A stretch of 64,000 nucleotides of DNA from Phragmites australis (Eukaryota; Streptophyta; Magnoliopsida; Poales; Poaceae). Made by a program: the position numbers and the translations under genes. Where the stretch lies: the NCBI RefSeq assembly GCF_958298935.1, contig NC_084924.1, forward strand, positions 4,092,001-4,156,000, given 5' to 3'. Positions 33,100 through 45,132 of the stretch are shown here, piece after piece; position 1 is the stretch's first letter, and every line of letters starts with the position of its first letter. Under the pieces are notes generated by a model. That model searched no databases, had not been told where the DNA came from, and was given only the letters and a program-made list of their open reading frames with translations.

Positions 33100-36000
33100 T
33101 CACAACCCTGATGGACAGTTTAAACAACCCAGGATTTTGGAAACTCCTCTCACGGCACTAAGGACTGCTCCTTCAACACTTGGACTTGCACAGAAGTCTC
33201 CACAAACCGCCAATTTCATGCTCTTGTACCAAATACACTTGTCATCTCCACCTATAGCAATGGCGGGGAAAGCACTACCCCTGTAGTTTCAATACAATCA
33301 AATACCAACAGATTGAAGATGCCAGTTATTTGAATACAAGATGAAAACTCTAGAAGATGTGGCTTGAGAAAACTGACCATCTGTGAGCTTTCATAAAAAT
33401 TGGTTGTGGAATGTCCAACCCTGTAGCCTGAAATTCTTTAAACAATTCCTCTGCCACCTTAGCAAGTGCATCCGCTGAAGGTTTCCGGGGACCAATATTG
33501 TTTATTACATTGGAAGCATACTCAGCTGTCGAATGCAATACCCAATACTGACTGAAAACAAACAAAAAGTACATGAAATGAGATTGAATCCGATGGTACC
33601 AAAAAAATGTAAGTGCACATAAAAAGCACCTGTTAGAAGGTACACAAGCACGCCCTGGCTTACTACTATCACAAAAGGCCCAGCTCAGAGAGTCAGAATT
33701 ATTGAAAGAGAAACCATGAACAGGTACCTGATTAAAAACATCATGAGGCAGAGGAATAAACATTTTTGCAGAGGAGATGGAGGAATAAACTGAATCAACG
33801 AGAACTGCTTAAAATATTATCAACTATGGAGAAGCTTCATGAACCCCCCAACTATCATAATGGCAAGATAATAGACAATTTGCTAAAATTAGATATTTTG
33901 TACAGATAATAAGGAAAAACGAAAGATACTGTAATGCTGTACTGTTTCGGCATTGTGACTCTGCACTATTTTTGGCATTTACAGTACCTCCGACGCCCAA
34001 ACTGATGGTTCATGTGCATAGAATTTTATGTTCATACAGTTCTATCCATCCTGACAAAATAGCCGCCACACATGCATAATAATAGGTAGAAACTGACTAC
34101 TGCCACATAATTATCTACGTAATCTCGAATCTTGATGTCATCCTAAAGTTGATAAGTGGAACAGCCGGTGAGAGGAAGTGGGGGAACTGATGGTTTAGAT
34201 CTGTATGAATGCATAACATTAAGATTGCACGCACCGTAGCCAAAGGCTCTGAGAATGCTAGCATAAGAGCAAAACAGGGGCGTACTGGGATATCTTGAAC
34301 CATTGTTGACAGTTGTGGAAATGACGACAAATCTGAGGAAGCATTAAAAAGTGTCCGTTAAAGCATGTGACACAGACACCTCAGAGTTGTATAAAAAATG
34401 TTGCTTGTCAGCAATATGTAACCAACATGAGTGCAAGCAGTTAGCATCATCACTAATGTGAACTCTTCCGTTCACACATGCAGCTTCTTTCCATGGTAAT
34501 TTGTAATTTATATTTTGCACTTCCTAATAACTATTAACTAAGCACCATAAAGAATCTGGTAGCTATAAAACAAATGAAAATAAACACAGGAAAGAAACTT
34601 CTCGTGGAAGGAATGTTACATGGCTTCATAATTTTTTTTGTTACTTCACTTTGTCTGTTTTTGACATTTCTTAACTTCACTGCAAGTTCTAAATTTGAAC
34701 CGGAGACATAAAAAGCAATTCTTTTCCAGTAAATAAGAATTAAAATGGTAATATACTTCCTGATTAATAGAACTTGTCAGGTAATGAAATGATTTTCTTC
34801 TAAAACTTGAATAATGATATTGATAGATTCCGGGTCTTGTTCTATGGTAACGCATATCGTGGAGACAATAGAACAAACCAAGAGGCGGTGGCCTTCCAGT
34901 CAACCCAGAAAATCTTGGTGATGCTATGTTCTTATCTGTTGCTACAACATAATCAAAATAACCGAGATCTTTGCCATCCAAGCTAGCCAGTGACCATGAA
35001 CTCCTATCTTGAAGCCAATCCATCTTGCCAACAGTGACACCAAATTTGGCCACCACACCTAGTACAAGAGACAGCATGTATGGGCATCAAGAATTTGTTT
35101 GTTCCCTCAGTCCCGAAGAATTATTTTACTCAGAAGTCTGAAGTAAGTCTAACCATCCTGTAGACAGAGTGATTTGCATATGGAGTTCATGCCTGGTACT
35201 CCCACATACTTCTTAGTTGTTCCCTCCTGTAAGATATACCAAGGGAGCTTAATGTTGTTAAATAGAAAAGTTTGGCTTGAATCGTGCAGCGAAATTTCAC
35301 CATACTCTCATGCCAATCTATATACATCTTTCTTCTTGACATAACTCTAACACACCAACATTTGAAACAAATCAATATTTGATCATCTTAATTCTTAACA
35401 ACTGAAAACACACATGAAACAGCCTAGCCTCAGAAATACTCCACCTCTCCTCGACATAGATCAGGGCAAGCATCCGGATGGACAATTTTGGATATACTGG
35501 TAAAGAGGGTTTGAAATATCTAAACTATCAGATGCACATTATATGCAGACGTGCAGTCATATCCAGATTTGGAAACCCAAACTTGGCTAACTTGTCACTG
35601 TTTCATTCTCAATTCCAGTCTGGGAGTCTCATGGCGAATGTACCAGCCGCCAGAGCACTTAAGTTTTAGTAATGGAGACACCCCGGGGCAAGGGCTGGGC
35701 TTCAGAGCTCGAACCTTCTCGAAGTCCTTGAATTTGCCGGTGGCCCGATCGAAGCATGCGAACATAGCCATCCACTCGGCGACGATCCCTCGCGCCTCCC
35801 ACCCGCTCATGACACGGGCAACCTCGTCGTTGCTCACGGTGAAGTAAGGCGCACCGTGGTCGAACCGCAGCTCCGTGCCGTCCTCCATCAGCTCCCTGCA
35901 TCCACCCAAACCCCACAAAAAAGGGCACCGATCAGTCAGAGTCGGAGCAACACCCGCGGCACGGGCAGCGAGTCAAATGGTCGAGCACCTCCGCTGCGCC

Positions 36001-36256
36001 ATACGGCCGCCGGCGCCGCGGCCGGAGTCGAATAGAGTCACGGCCACGCCGCGCGCAGCGAGGAGCGACGCGCACACGGCACCGGATACTGCGATCGGGG
36101 AGAGCAAAGGGAAATCGCACGAGTCAGTTTGAACGGGTTGATCAGATCAGAATACCAGTGAGTTGGGGTTGGGGGAGAGAATGATGTCCAGAGTTTAGGC
36201 TGCTTACTTCCGGCTCCAATGACGGCAACGTTGGCGGAGGCCGCAGCGGAGCTCAT
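33100..36256 (-). CDS. Renalase-like FAD/NAD(P)-binding oxidoreductase
   Basis: Nine exons on the minus strand join in frame to 377 residues: 36208-36256, 35989-36088, 35715-35895, 35154-35226, 34879-35058, 34235-34332, 33630-33727, 33378-33551 and 33100-33280. The start MSSAAASANVAVIGAGISG contains the dinucleotide-binding GxGxxG; exon 1 ends inside it. Then come TLFDSGRGAGGRMAQRR (the GG-R motif of the FAD-binding amine oxidase superfamily), FDHGAPYFTV, VGVPGMNSIC, FDYVVATDKN, QDIPVRPCFALMLAFSEP, YWVLHSTAEYAS and the C-terminal LAVCGDFCASPSVEGAVLS, which closes the FAD site. This matches the plant family related to Arabidopsis At3g04650 and cyanobacterial renalase-like proteins. An in-frame ATG at 36376 would add a Ser/Arg-rich extension that could act as a plastid transit peptide. 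Substrate is not known from sequence. Confidence 0.92.
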
Positions 36257-36830
36257 GGCTCGACGCTTCCCGGCAGCCGGCGGCACGGTGCGGCCGGAGC
36301 GGGAGGTTTGCGCGGTGGAGACTGGACTGGGGGTTGCCTGTTGTTGTCTCGACGTGGCGCCTCGTGGATCCTTCATTTTCTGGCCTCTTCTCGGGCCGGG
36401 CCGGGCTGGGCTGCGCGTGCGACAACACGGAACTCGTGTGTTGTCACTGCTCTTGCGTTCAGTCCTCGTCAGCTCTACAACTTCTTCTCAAGTGCGCACA
36501 ATGGGTCTTCCTGATTGTGCGGTAGCAGAAGACGATGAAAAAGCCTTTGGTGAACTAAAAGTGCTCACATGACCTGGGAATGGAAGGCATTCAGTTTTTA
36601 TGAGATCGAGAAGTAATCCATTCAGCTACCATGCGTATGGAAAACTTTGTTGATTCGTGTCGTGTGTGACTGAAAAACAGTTACCTTCTTCTTTGCAAGT
36701 GGCAACCTGTTCACAGTCCAGATCAACATATGTGTGTTCAAACTTTGCCGATGATTTCATTGTCAGACAAAGTTCCCTGGAGAAGTGACTGCAACTTCAA
36801 TTAAAATCGATAACTAGGGTGGGAACAAGC
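36257..36830. other. Upstream region of the FAD oxidoreductase gene
   Basis: GC-rich near 36260-36440, then AT-rich. Open frames here arise from composition. No TATA box stands out on the minus strand, and no other gene is supported. Confidence 0.4.
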
Positions 36831-37185
36831 GCTAGCTCGTTTGGTAGAGCAGGTTGTCCAGCCTGACACCACCGAGTTCCTTTGCAATGGGTTCTTTTGC
36901 AATGCTACATTTATATGTATTTTTATCATACTATACAACTCATCCGACATTAACTCATTAAGCCAACAAAACAGAATCTTATACCAAGTCGTCATATTTC
37001 ATACAGTCAATCAAACACATTATCATATCTTATCATACATCCAACCAAACAATCTACTTATATCACCTCATCCAGCACCATCCCATCTAGCATCACCTCA
37101 TCCAGCACCATTCCATCTAGCATCATCTCATCCAGAAACATCTCATCTCATTCAACTTCGTTAAAACAACCAAACACTACCTAAG
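36831..37185. mobile_element. Element with a tRNA-like head or MITE ends
   Basis: TAGCTCGTTTGGTAGAGC near 36833 differs by one base from a tRNA internal A box, and CCGAGTTCC near 36868 is a weak B box, as in tRNA-derived SINEs. The far end (AACCAAACACTACCTAAG) instead mirrors the left GTTTGGTAG, as in a MITE. Between 37060 and 37140 the block CACCTCATCCAGCACCAT is tandemly repeated with a period of about 35 bp. Both readings remain possible. Confidence 0.4.
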
Positions 37186-38100
37186 AGTATGCAAAAAAAA
37201 CTCCATAGCCCCTTTAAAAAAAAATTGATAACTAGGGTATAACATTACATTGATATGCACGATCAACTTTATCACGAGAAAAAAGAGCAAATACAACATT
37301 AGGACATGGATGCAGAGGGGAACCATCAATTCATCATCTCAACTAAAACCAGCAACAGAAATCCCTTTTTATGTTCACCCGTAACATGTGACCACGGTAA
37401 TCACTCTGCCTCTCCTCCACTTCTCACCTACGTACCCTGTTGCTGATCGACTCCTCTTCTCTACCATGCTAACACCCGGCTGCATCTATTTTAAACTCGG
37501 GACCACTACCACCTCAAGGGCACTCATGCCGATGTTCATACGCGCCGTTTTGCTTTCTGACAGCATGCCAAGTGAGAAACACACTTTGGCGGCGGCAGTG
37601 CAGTCAGGGAGGGTAGTGATGGAGAGTGGCCGGCGGTGCGGTGTGGTGCCGCTCAAGGGAAGCCTCGTCGCGCCGTCTCTGTTCTCTCTAAGCCTAATAT
37701 ATATTTTTTATCATCAATAAAAGGAGAGAAAGAAGAAAAAATAATCCAGAGAAAGAATAAGATGAAGAAGAGGAAGAGAGAGTGGATGAAATCTCCTACC
37801 TAATTTCTCTACATCTGCCACTGACACCGTCCATGCAGGAGGTTAGCGCCATGGAGAGTGGTGGTTGTAACAGTCATATGTACCTTTGTACATTACTAGA
37901 AGTAACTTCGTTAGTAACATTTAAAAAGAAAAAGAAGTAACTTCAACAGCTCTTATGTTAATCAACCAAACGTACAACTTGATTAACTGTACCGAGTGAA
38001 CCGACTAAAAAAACTATACAGAGTGAACTTATAACCCCTGTTCATTATAACTAAACATCGTCATAATCTTACCGCATTTACATCGAATTAATACACCGCC
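37186..38100. other. Intergenic, nothing firmly recognised
   Basis: A moderately GC-rich part (37380-37720) holds an open frame with no domain or splice structure. The rest is AT-rich promoter-side sequence of the small secreted protein gene. Confidence 0.4.
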
Positions 38101-38103
38101 ACC

Positions 38104-38110
38104 TATAAAA
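38104..38110 (+). promoter_or_regulatory. TATA box of the small secreted protein gene
   Basis: TATAAAA lies 110 bases before the start codon, in a suitable position for transcription starting near 38135. Confidence 0.7.
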
Positions 38111-38213
38111 GCCACCTCGATCTGCCTCCGGTTCCAACACAAGCCATTCCCAACCATCACTCCTGTGCAAGAAGAGCTCACCAAGAACGCCCATCACCAA
38201 ACCGCAGGGGAAA

Positions 38214-38504
38214 ATGGCAAAGCTCGCCGTCCTCATGGCTGTCCTCCTCCTCGTGGCCGTGGCCGTGGCCGCGGCGACCATCGTCCCTTCCGTGCACGGC
38301 ACCAACACACTGGAGAGCGTGGAGCGCGTGACCATCCTAGAAGCCTCCTCGTCGGCGGCCAAGGCCCCCTCGTCCACGGCAGTGGACGCCGCAGCACCCG
38401 GCGCTTTCGACGTCCCGTTCGAAGAGGCGGCGGACCGCCTCGCCGCGGCACCGGAGCACCGTGCGGCCGACTGCGACCATAAGGTGCCCGTGTACGGGCC
38501 TTAG
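38214..38504 (+). CDS. Small secreted protein, 96 aa, possible peptide precursor
   Basis: A single exon with a TATA box and a good start context (GAAAATGGC) encodes MAKLAVLMAVLLLVAVAVAA, a clear signal peptide, with likely cleavage after VHG near residue 30. The mature part is Ala/Ser/Pro/Glu-rich, acidic and soluble, and ends in ADCDHKVPVYGP. The single Cys and the conserved-looking C-terminal VPVYGP suggest a processed peptide, but the end matches none of the plant peptide classes I know well (CLE, CEP, RGF, IDA, PIP, PSY). No other domain is present. It is real by gene structure; its function is unknown. Confidence 0.7.
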   Translation: MAKLAVLMAVLLLVAVAVAAATIVPSVHGTNTLESVERVTILEASSSAAKAPSSTAVDAAAPGAFDVPFEEAADRLAAAPEHRAADCDHKVPVYGP

Positions 38505-38680
38505 GCAGCACATGTTGTCGCAACTACTAGATATCGTTCCAGTATCACGCCCAGTAAAGATTCAACACTAGCTTTTTTATGGTGTGTTAAGTGACAGCCA
38601 TGTAGGCGGACTTCAAATAATGTTGCGTATGTTCTAAGCGAATAATTGGAAGTGGTACCGCTAAACATATCGTATAAGCC

Positions 38681-38940
38681 TTAGGCTATCTCCAATAGCT
38701 ACCGTAAATCATTATGTTGGTAGTACGGGAGCATTTTTCCCGATCGAAGCGAGTTGCAACTCGCTCTAGTGGATTCGGTATCGAGGTCTACAATGAAGTT
38801 GCTTGGTCTAGCGTCCGGCAAAAATACGGACAGAAGCGACGGATCTTATTACTGTTTACTGAGGTTGACGCGTGAGTCTGAAGGGAGGAGAAGAGTAATA
38901 GAAGGTAAGAAATATGACAGCTACTGGAGATGAGAAAAAT
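38681..38940. mobile_element. MITE-like element
   Basis: GGCTATCTCCAATAGCT at the left mirrors AGCTACTGGAGATGAG at the right. The terminal ATCTCCAA motif is shared with the element at 2931-3115. No target duplication is clear. Confidence 0.5.
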
Positions 38941-39384
38941 AAATGATGTTACAATAGTGTTAGGGACATACACTTGCCGCACCAAAAAATTGGTGTCCGG
39001 TGCACGCACTTGAGACAGAGATACACAAAAATGTGAGATATGAGCATACAACTACTATGTTGCCTGTGCTCCAGGGTAGCTGCATTGGGCTTCGCCTCTG
39101 TCAAGGTGGCTGCTATTATTTCTTTTTCTTTTTTTTGAAGCGTTGCTTTTGGCGACATTACAAGCTACTTGTCATGGATAAATGAATGGGAACCGTTGCA
39201 TCATGGATCAAACTTATCATCTAGCAAACGAGATTATAGTTCAAAGTCTAACTCCCGTGGTTGAAGCATGGCAGAATTTGGGCTGCAAGCTTTTTCTGAC
39301 GTAAAAAAGCAAAAGGAACTCCATGCTTCGAGTGTCATGTTAGGCCCATCACAGAGCTTCGATAGCATCAAAAATAAGCCCCAG

Positions 39385-39556
39385 TACGTATAAAAATATA
39401 AGGCCCAGTAAAAATAGCCTGCTCAACCCAAACGAAGCATACACCCCACCGTATAAAAATATAAGGCCCAGTGTAAAAAAATAAGGCCCAGTGTAAAAAA
39501 ATAAGGCCCAGTAAAAATAGCCTGCTCAACCCAAACGAAGCATGCACCCCACCGTC
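39385..39556. repeat. Short-unit tandem repeats upstream of AP-1 sigma
   Basis: ATAAGGCCCAGTGTAAAAAA-type units of about 20 bp recur, and a longer block (AAAAATAGCCTGCTCAACCC through CACCCCACCGT) occurs twice, near 39412 and 39514. The array sits about 280 bases before the AP-1 sigma start codon, within its promoter. Confidence 0.75.
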
Positions 39557-39839
39557 CCACTGCCACCGCCTGAACCCCGATTCCATTTCCACGCTCGTCG
39601 GCGACGCCCGGCCACCGGCTTCTCCCAACCACCGTCTTGGCCTCCGTCTCCGGTGGGTCCTCTCAGCTCTACTACAGTCGTCATCACGCTTGATCGCGTC
39701 TCAGTATACCGCCCATCGTTTCTTCTCACCTCTCACCCCTCTCTTCCAGATCTGCCCTACCTCACAGATCCAGCCATCAGTTCACCTGCGCCGCTGAGCG
39801 GGAGCCGGAGCGTTCGGCCACCTCTCCTACCGCGACGCC

Positions 39840-41808
39840 ATGGTAAGATCCGCCCCTCTACCTCGTAGTTCGGCGATCTGCTGCATCGTTGTGTATGTGC
39901 GGGGCGCGGTGATCAGACGGGTTTCATTGGATGGCGGTTCGGATCTAGCTTTGGATCTTGTTTGGATAGAGGATAGCTGAAGTCTGACGCTTTCCTGTGC
40001 GTTTTTGCAGATTAATTTCGTCCTCCTGATCAGCCGCCAGGGCAAGGTGAGGCTCACCAAGTGGTACTCGCCGTACACCCAGAAGGAGAGGACCAAGGTC
40101 AGCATCCTATACTGCTCTCTGTGCGATAACCTGTGTAATTCAGTTCTTATGCTGTGCTCCGCGTGCATCTCTAGTTGTGGATGTTAATTTCTGCAGTGGT
40201 TAAGACTATTCATGACAATTAGTATGATCTATGTGTTGGAGGATTTTGCAACTAAGTCTGTGTTTGAATAAATCAGCATTTAACATTACAAGCGGATTTA
40301 TGGTGACTCTTTCTGTAATGATAATTTTTCTGTTCTTATGCTATGCATATCAATTGTTCGACTTCTATGCTTATCTTGATCTAGCATTCGCGTTTTGATG
40401 CAGACTGTGATGGATGGTTGTTGTTATCTAAACTTGAATATCTGTTCATGGTGTTGCTATGCCACTCATTGTATTTGATATTTTGATGCCTGATGATATA
40501 TCTGCTATGACCTATGACTAGTAATTATAGCATGTAGGGCAGGCGGTCAGAACAAGTTCTGTATGCAGCGGCAAAAAAAAAAAACATTTAACCTTCTTAA
40601 TTAGCAGTATCCATTAAATATCTTTTGTTCGGGAGGCGCATTGTACTGGATAGCTTAATTCTTAAGTTTGCTACTCATGTTGAAAAGGTCATTCGTGAGC
40701 TCAGTGGACTCATTCTTTCGCGAGGGCCCAAACTCTGCAACTTTGTTGAGTGGAGAGGTTACAAGGTTGTATACAGGAGGTATGGTTCAGCTATGCTATT
40801 GAGTTCTATTGTTTGTCTAATAGATGCTGCTTTTGCATATCTGCTTGTTAGCTTTTGATGTTTCTGTGTATAATTATGGTGGCCAGGTACGCCAGCCTGT
40901 ATTTCTGCATGTGCATTGATGCTGATGACAATGAGCTCGAAGTCCTTGAAATTATCCATCATTTCGTTGAGATACTGGACCGCTATTTTGGCAGCGTGAG
41001 TGCTTCAGTATTCTTTCTCATAAGGAGTCACATTTTCATATCATTGTTTTGACTGTTTCTTTTTTTGAGTTTCTTTAGGTATGTGAGCTGGATTTGATAT
41101 TCAATTTCCATAAGGTAATCACTTTCGCTTACTGCCACTGAGGCTGGGATTGGACCTAGTCATAGGCAACTTTGTGCTAGCTTTTTATCATGTTTATGGG
41201 CGTGTAGTCATGTTCAGTGCCAATTTTCCATTTATGCAGGCCTACTACGTACTGGATGAGATTCTCATCGCTGGTGAGCTTCAAGAATCTAGCAAGAAGA
41301 ATGTTGCTAGACTTATTGCTGCACAGGTATGAATCCTGACATTTGGCTAACCTATTCTTTATATTTTCCTTGAAAATCCATATATTTTTCATGATTAATT
41401 AAGAGAGTACAGTGGGTGGTATGAGATTTTGTCTTTCCATTGAATGCACCTCAATTTTCTTTCCCCTGTGATTCATTAGAGATCTTAAATAGTATGTTAG
41501 AACAATCATCATATTCTAAACCTTTGCTGTGCTAACTGAGTTCCTTTGTTTTGTTTCCATTTAATTTATGTAAAACTTGTGCATGGACTAAGGTGCAAAA
41601 CCTTCTTCATGATGCACACATATCCAGGATTGTGGTTAGACACATATAGAATGCTGTATTTTATGAATTAATTGCTATTAGAAATGCATAATATTTTTGT
41701 CCTGATAAATTTCTTTCTGAAATCTGAATTGTGCAGGATTCGTTAGTAGAGGCTGCTAAAGAGGAAGCCAGCTCCATAAGTAACATCATTGCTCAGGCCA
41801 CAAAATAA
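39840..41808 (+). CDS. AP1S: AP-1 complex sigma subunit (clathrin adaptor small chain)
   Basis: Seven coding exons (39840-39842, 40011-40097, 40688-40779, 40887-40995, 41079-41114, 41240-41326, 41737-41808) encode 161 residues, the normal length. Exon 1 contributes only the initiating Met before a GTAAG donor. The protein shows the longin-type sigma fold: [20 protein letters not shown], then [80 protein letters not shown] and a C-terminal helix ending IIAQATK. It serves in AP-1 coats at the trans-Golgi network and endosomes, helping to recognise dileucine cargo signals. All splice sites are canonical. No inactivating change is seen. Confidence 0.95.
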
Positions 41809-42770
41809 AATTCTGCGCCACTCATGCCTGCCCTCTGCTCTTTTGTGTTGTTATACAAGTAATTGTAATGTACTAGACTGCTAGTTCATTTGCTCTGTCC
41901 ATTTTTCTAAGAAATACGGCTTTCAAGACCCCAGACCATTTGAGCGTGATGTGTAACTACTACATTGTATGTGTTCCTGTGCAACTAAATTTGGGATGTT
42001 CCGGATGCTCAGTCATAGATGTAAATTCATGATGTTATAAGTGCATTATTTTGTTTTGATCTCATTGATTGTTTATGGCATTATCTAATGTCTGAAAACT
42101 GCTGCAAGTTATCAGCAAGTGTTGTGATGCTTTATTCTCATTTGTTGTGCCTGGGTAAGTAGGGTTAAGACTTAGAAAAGTTCTTGCTTGCTAAGCTGAT
42201 ATGCTTGCAAACAAGTGCTGCTAGACTGACTGGTGTGGCTGGCATTGTGGAAGATGGAAAGCTGAAGGGGTATACCATTCTTGCTTTTCTCTGGGATGAA
42301 TTTATTGTGTACAGAGTTACATGATTCGCCATTAACTTCATTTTGCTGCGTACTCGTACTCTTGTCTCCCCTACCCGGACCATCGCTCCACTACCCGGAG
42401 TAACATCTTAGACGTCTGCACCTCTATATGTTCCAGCCGTTCTTACAAACCTGGGATTGACACCATCCATTACTTGCTTCTTGCAATCTTTTTGCTTCCG
42501 TTCTTACTGCGCCGGGCCTCTTTATAATTTATATAGTAATTAATTTTTTGATGTTGGAAAAACAAAAGGCAGCGCCGGGCCTCTTTTGACACGTAAATAG
42601 GCCCACTGCGCTACCTTTAGCCCAAGGCCGAGACGCAGAAAAGCTAGGAGGCCCCTGGACCCTGTAGCCTGGCCTATCACGATGTAGAGCCCAACCCAGT
42701 GAGCCGGATGTTAGTACAGGCCAACCTCGGCGCACCGGGAGGCCATCTCTCCGCGCGCCCGTGCAGATGG
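41809..42770. other. 3' UTR of AP-1 sigma and intergenic DNA
   Basis: The first few hundred bases are probably 3' UTR. Nothing else is recognised before the hAT-like element at 42779. Confidence 0.45.
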
Positions 42771-42778
42771 AGCCCAAC

Positions 42779-43333
42779 TAGGGATGGAAACGGATTGAAT
42801 ACGTATAGAATTAAATTCGGATAAAACAATTTATTATATTTTAATTTGAATACGAATACAGATCCGGATATTCTCGAATACAAATACGAATCAGATAGTT
42901 CGAATACGAATTCGTATTCGGATATCTACTCGATCTTCGAAATTCAGGTTGAAAATTTAAATTTTTGAAAAAATTTGATTGAAATTTGATAAAATTCGAC
43001 TAAAATTTGTTCTAATTTGATTGGGCCGGAATTTTTGAAATTTTGTTCAAAATTCATGTTAGAAATTTAAATTTTAATCAAATTTAACTGAAATTTGTTC
43101 CAATTTGATTGGGTTGGAATTTCGTTCATATCTGAAATTTCTAAAACTTTAGCAAAATTTGGTTCCCTGGTTGGCGGATACTAATATGAATCGGATATAT
43201 CTCGAATTCGGATATCCACATTTGAATCCGAATTTCGAAAACGAATTCATATATATCCATTTCAGAAACGAATACAGATACAAATATTTATATTCATATT
43301 TTAACAAATACAAAATTAAATAATTCACCCCTA
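42779..43333. mobile_element. Non-autonomous hAT-like element with 8-bp duplication
   Basis: The ends TAGGGATGGAAAC and (other strand) TAGGGGTGAATTA form short inverted termini. Flanks AGCCCAAC (42771-42778) and AACCCAAC (43334-43341) match at 7 of 8. The interior is filled with AATTTGATTG- and CGAATTCGGATAT-type motifs and has no coding part. A truncated relative lies at 4031-4284. Confidence 0.8.
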
Positions 43334-43341
43334 AACCCAAC

Positions 43342-44699
43342 TGACCGATCGACGGGGCATGTGGCCCGTGCCCGTACCCCGCCGTACCTGCTACTCCACC
43401 TACGCGTACGGTTTCGTCGGCGCGGGGAGGGACAGGGGCGCGCCCGCAGCCGCGCGCGGGCGGCACGGCAGTTTTTTCGCTCTTTCCTCGGGCGCGCGGT
43501 CCCTCGGCTCGTGTCGTGAGACGACCGGAAGGAACCCAAGCGGTCTGAGTGTACGTCGCGCTGGGGCCGCTGGCCGGCCAGCAGGCGCGCGCGTCATGCG
43601 CGGGGTGCGTATCGTGTGCCGGCCTGCGAGGAAACGATCCAAACGTGTAGGCCTGCAGCATATGGCTGAGGCGCGTGACCTGCGCGCTAGACTAGTAGGA
43701 CACACTACTGCACCCCACATCTGACGGCCTAGATCGATATGGGACGGCGGTAGCGGTAGCGGTAGCAGTCGCAATCGCATTGCAGTTTTGGGATTGCGTA
43801 GAACATGATGACATAGATACATTGTCACACATTTGGACAAAGCAAATTTTATAATATTAGGTCCTATAATTTTTTTTATTTCTGTAATGACACATATCTC
43901 TTTCTTATTTCACCTTTTCAATCCAACCGTTGAATCAAATCAAAGTATATGTGACTAGATCTAAAATCTCACAGAGATCTTTTATAAGAAGATCCTGTAG
44001 TATTTGCTTTTGATTTCGACAATCTAGTTGAGCTAGCATCCCTTGCTTCTGGGTCGATCTACTTTTTTCCTTGCAAAATATCCCAATTAAATTGAATCAT
44101 CAGCTGATATATATTAATTTGTGACCAGAAAAATATACATAGATCGATTTATATTATCCCAACTAAATTGAATCATCTGCCGCGATACCAAATCACTAAA
44201 TCAAACACATAATATCAACTTGCTAGCTAGGTAGCAAGAACTAGCAATACCATTTTTCCAACACACACGCACTCGGCATTTCAATGCAGCGAGACTACCT
44301 AATGCACGTAGCAGAATCCAATCAGACCATGTTAGATGGACATATACATGGCATTTCAATCCGCCTGGGCGCTCGCATCACATCCTTGCACTGGCATTAC
44401 GAAAGTGATCTTGTCCGGCCACCGGCTTTGAAGAGATAATCGAGTCACGCGCGTGCAAGCGCATCTGCATATACGCATGCCAGTAATACTGGTACAGATC
44501 TAGAAGCTGACGAACACTTGGCGAAACAAAAAAAAAAGATGAAATTATCAGTAGTTACAGGATATGAGCTACTGGTTAGCTGGATTACCTTTAACTAAAA
44601 TTATCAGTAGTTACAGAATATGAGCTCAAATCTTGAGCACTCCACTTAATCATCGGATGAACAGTAATTAAAGGAGGGGGGGGGGGGGGGGTGGAGAGA
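43342..44699. other. GC-rich block then AT-rich flank, no gene supported
   Basis: From 43342 to 43720 the DNA is CpG-rich with several overlapping open frames and no motif. A short GGTAGC repeat lies near 43748-43770. The AT-rich remainder leads to a run of 16 G at 44676-44691, next to the MIR160 hairpin. Confidence 0.45.
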
Positions 44700-44825
44700 G
44701 AGATGGTCATGCTTGGCTCCTCGCACGCCATCCGCAGTAGAGCCAACAACGTACACGCCCACAGCTGGGGAGCTCAACTGAGTTGGCAGCTATGCGAGTG
44801 GCATACAGGGAGCCAGGCATATCCC
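44700..44825 (-). ncRNA. MIR160: MIR160 precursor hairpin
   Basis: On the minus strand the 5' arm (44819-44799) carries the full conserved miR160 sequence, beginning TGCCTGGCTCCC and ending TGTATGCCA, with no mismatch. The 3' arm (44728-44708) carries the matching star, beginning GCGTGCGAGG and ending AGCCAAGCATG. The arms are separated by about 70 bases and pair over more than 21 bp. miR160 guides cleavage of ARF10/16/17-type auxin response factor mRNAs and so shapes root and leaf development. The primary transcript start is not resolved. The MIR160 identity is based on recall of a highly conserved sequence and on the hairpin itself. Confidence 0.95.
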
Positions 44826-45124
44826 CTTTTCACCTCTTCCTGACCCGCTTCCACACGTACACCCACTTACAACGTCGATCCACGCCACAGAAGCAGCTGT
44901 ATGCCTTCAAAAGAAGAGAAGTAGCGACGAACTCCTATCAAACACACAACACAATGTGTCAATGGCTCGTTCATAGTAGCACAGACGAGGGAGAGAGAGA
45001 TCGATGCCCAGAGAAAGAAGAGATAGAGGGGGAGAGGACAAGCACGGACACAGACAATGGAGGCTTGTGAGCTGGGAGAGCTAAGGAATGGAGAGGACTT
45101 CTGTGCACTACACACAAGGCCCCC

Positions 45125-45132
45125 TATAAATA
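45125..45132 (+). promoter_or_regulatory. TATA-like box facing away from MIR160
   Basis: TATAAATA is followed by C/T-rich leader-like DNA on the plus strand. Any transcript would run away from the MIR160 hairpin, and no coding region follows. On the minus strand the same site reads TATTTATA, about 300 bases upstream of the hairpin, so it could serve the primary transcript instead. Confidence 0.35.

Noticed and set aside
36833..36905. Functional tRNA gene
   Set aside because: Only the A box is good; the acceptor stem, anticodon arm and T-loop cannot be folded, so it is at most a tRNA-derived repeat head.
39000..39190. Short frames next to the MITE at 38681-38940
   Set aside because: No motif, and poly-T interrupted; no evidence of a gene.
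43149..43840. Three long frames around 43300-43800
   Set aside because: Composition-driven frames in a CpG-rich block; no family motif and no splice structure.
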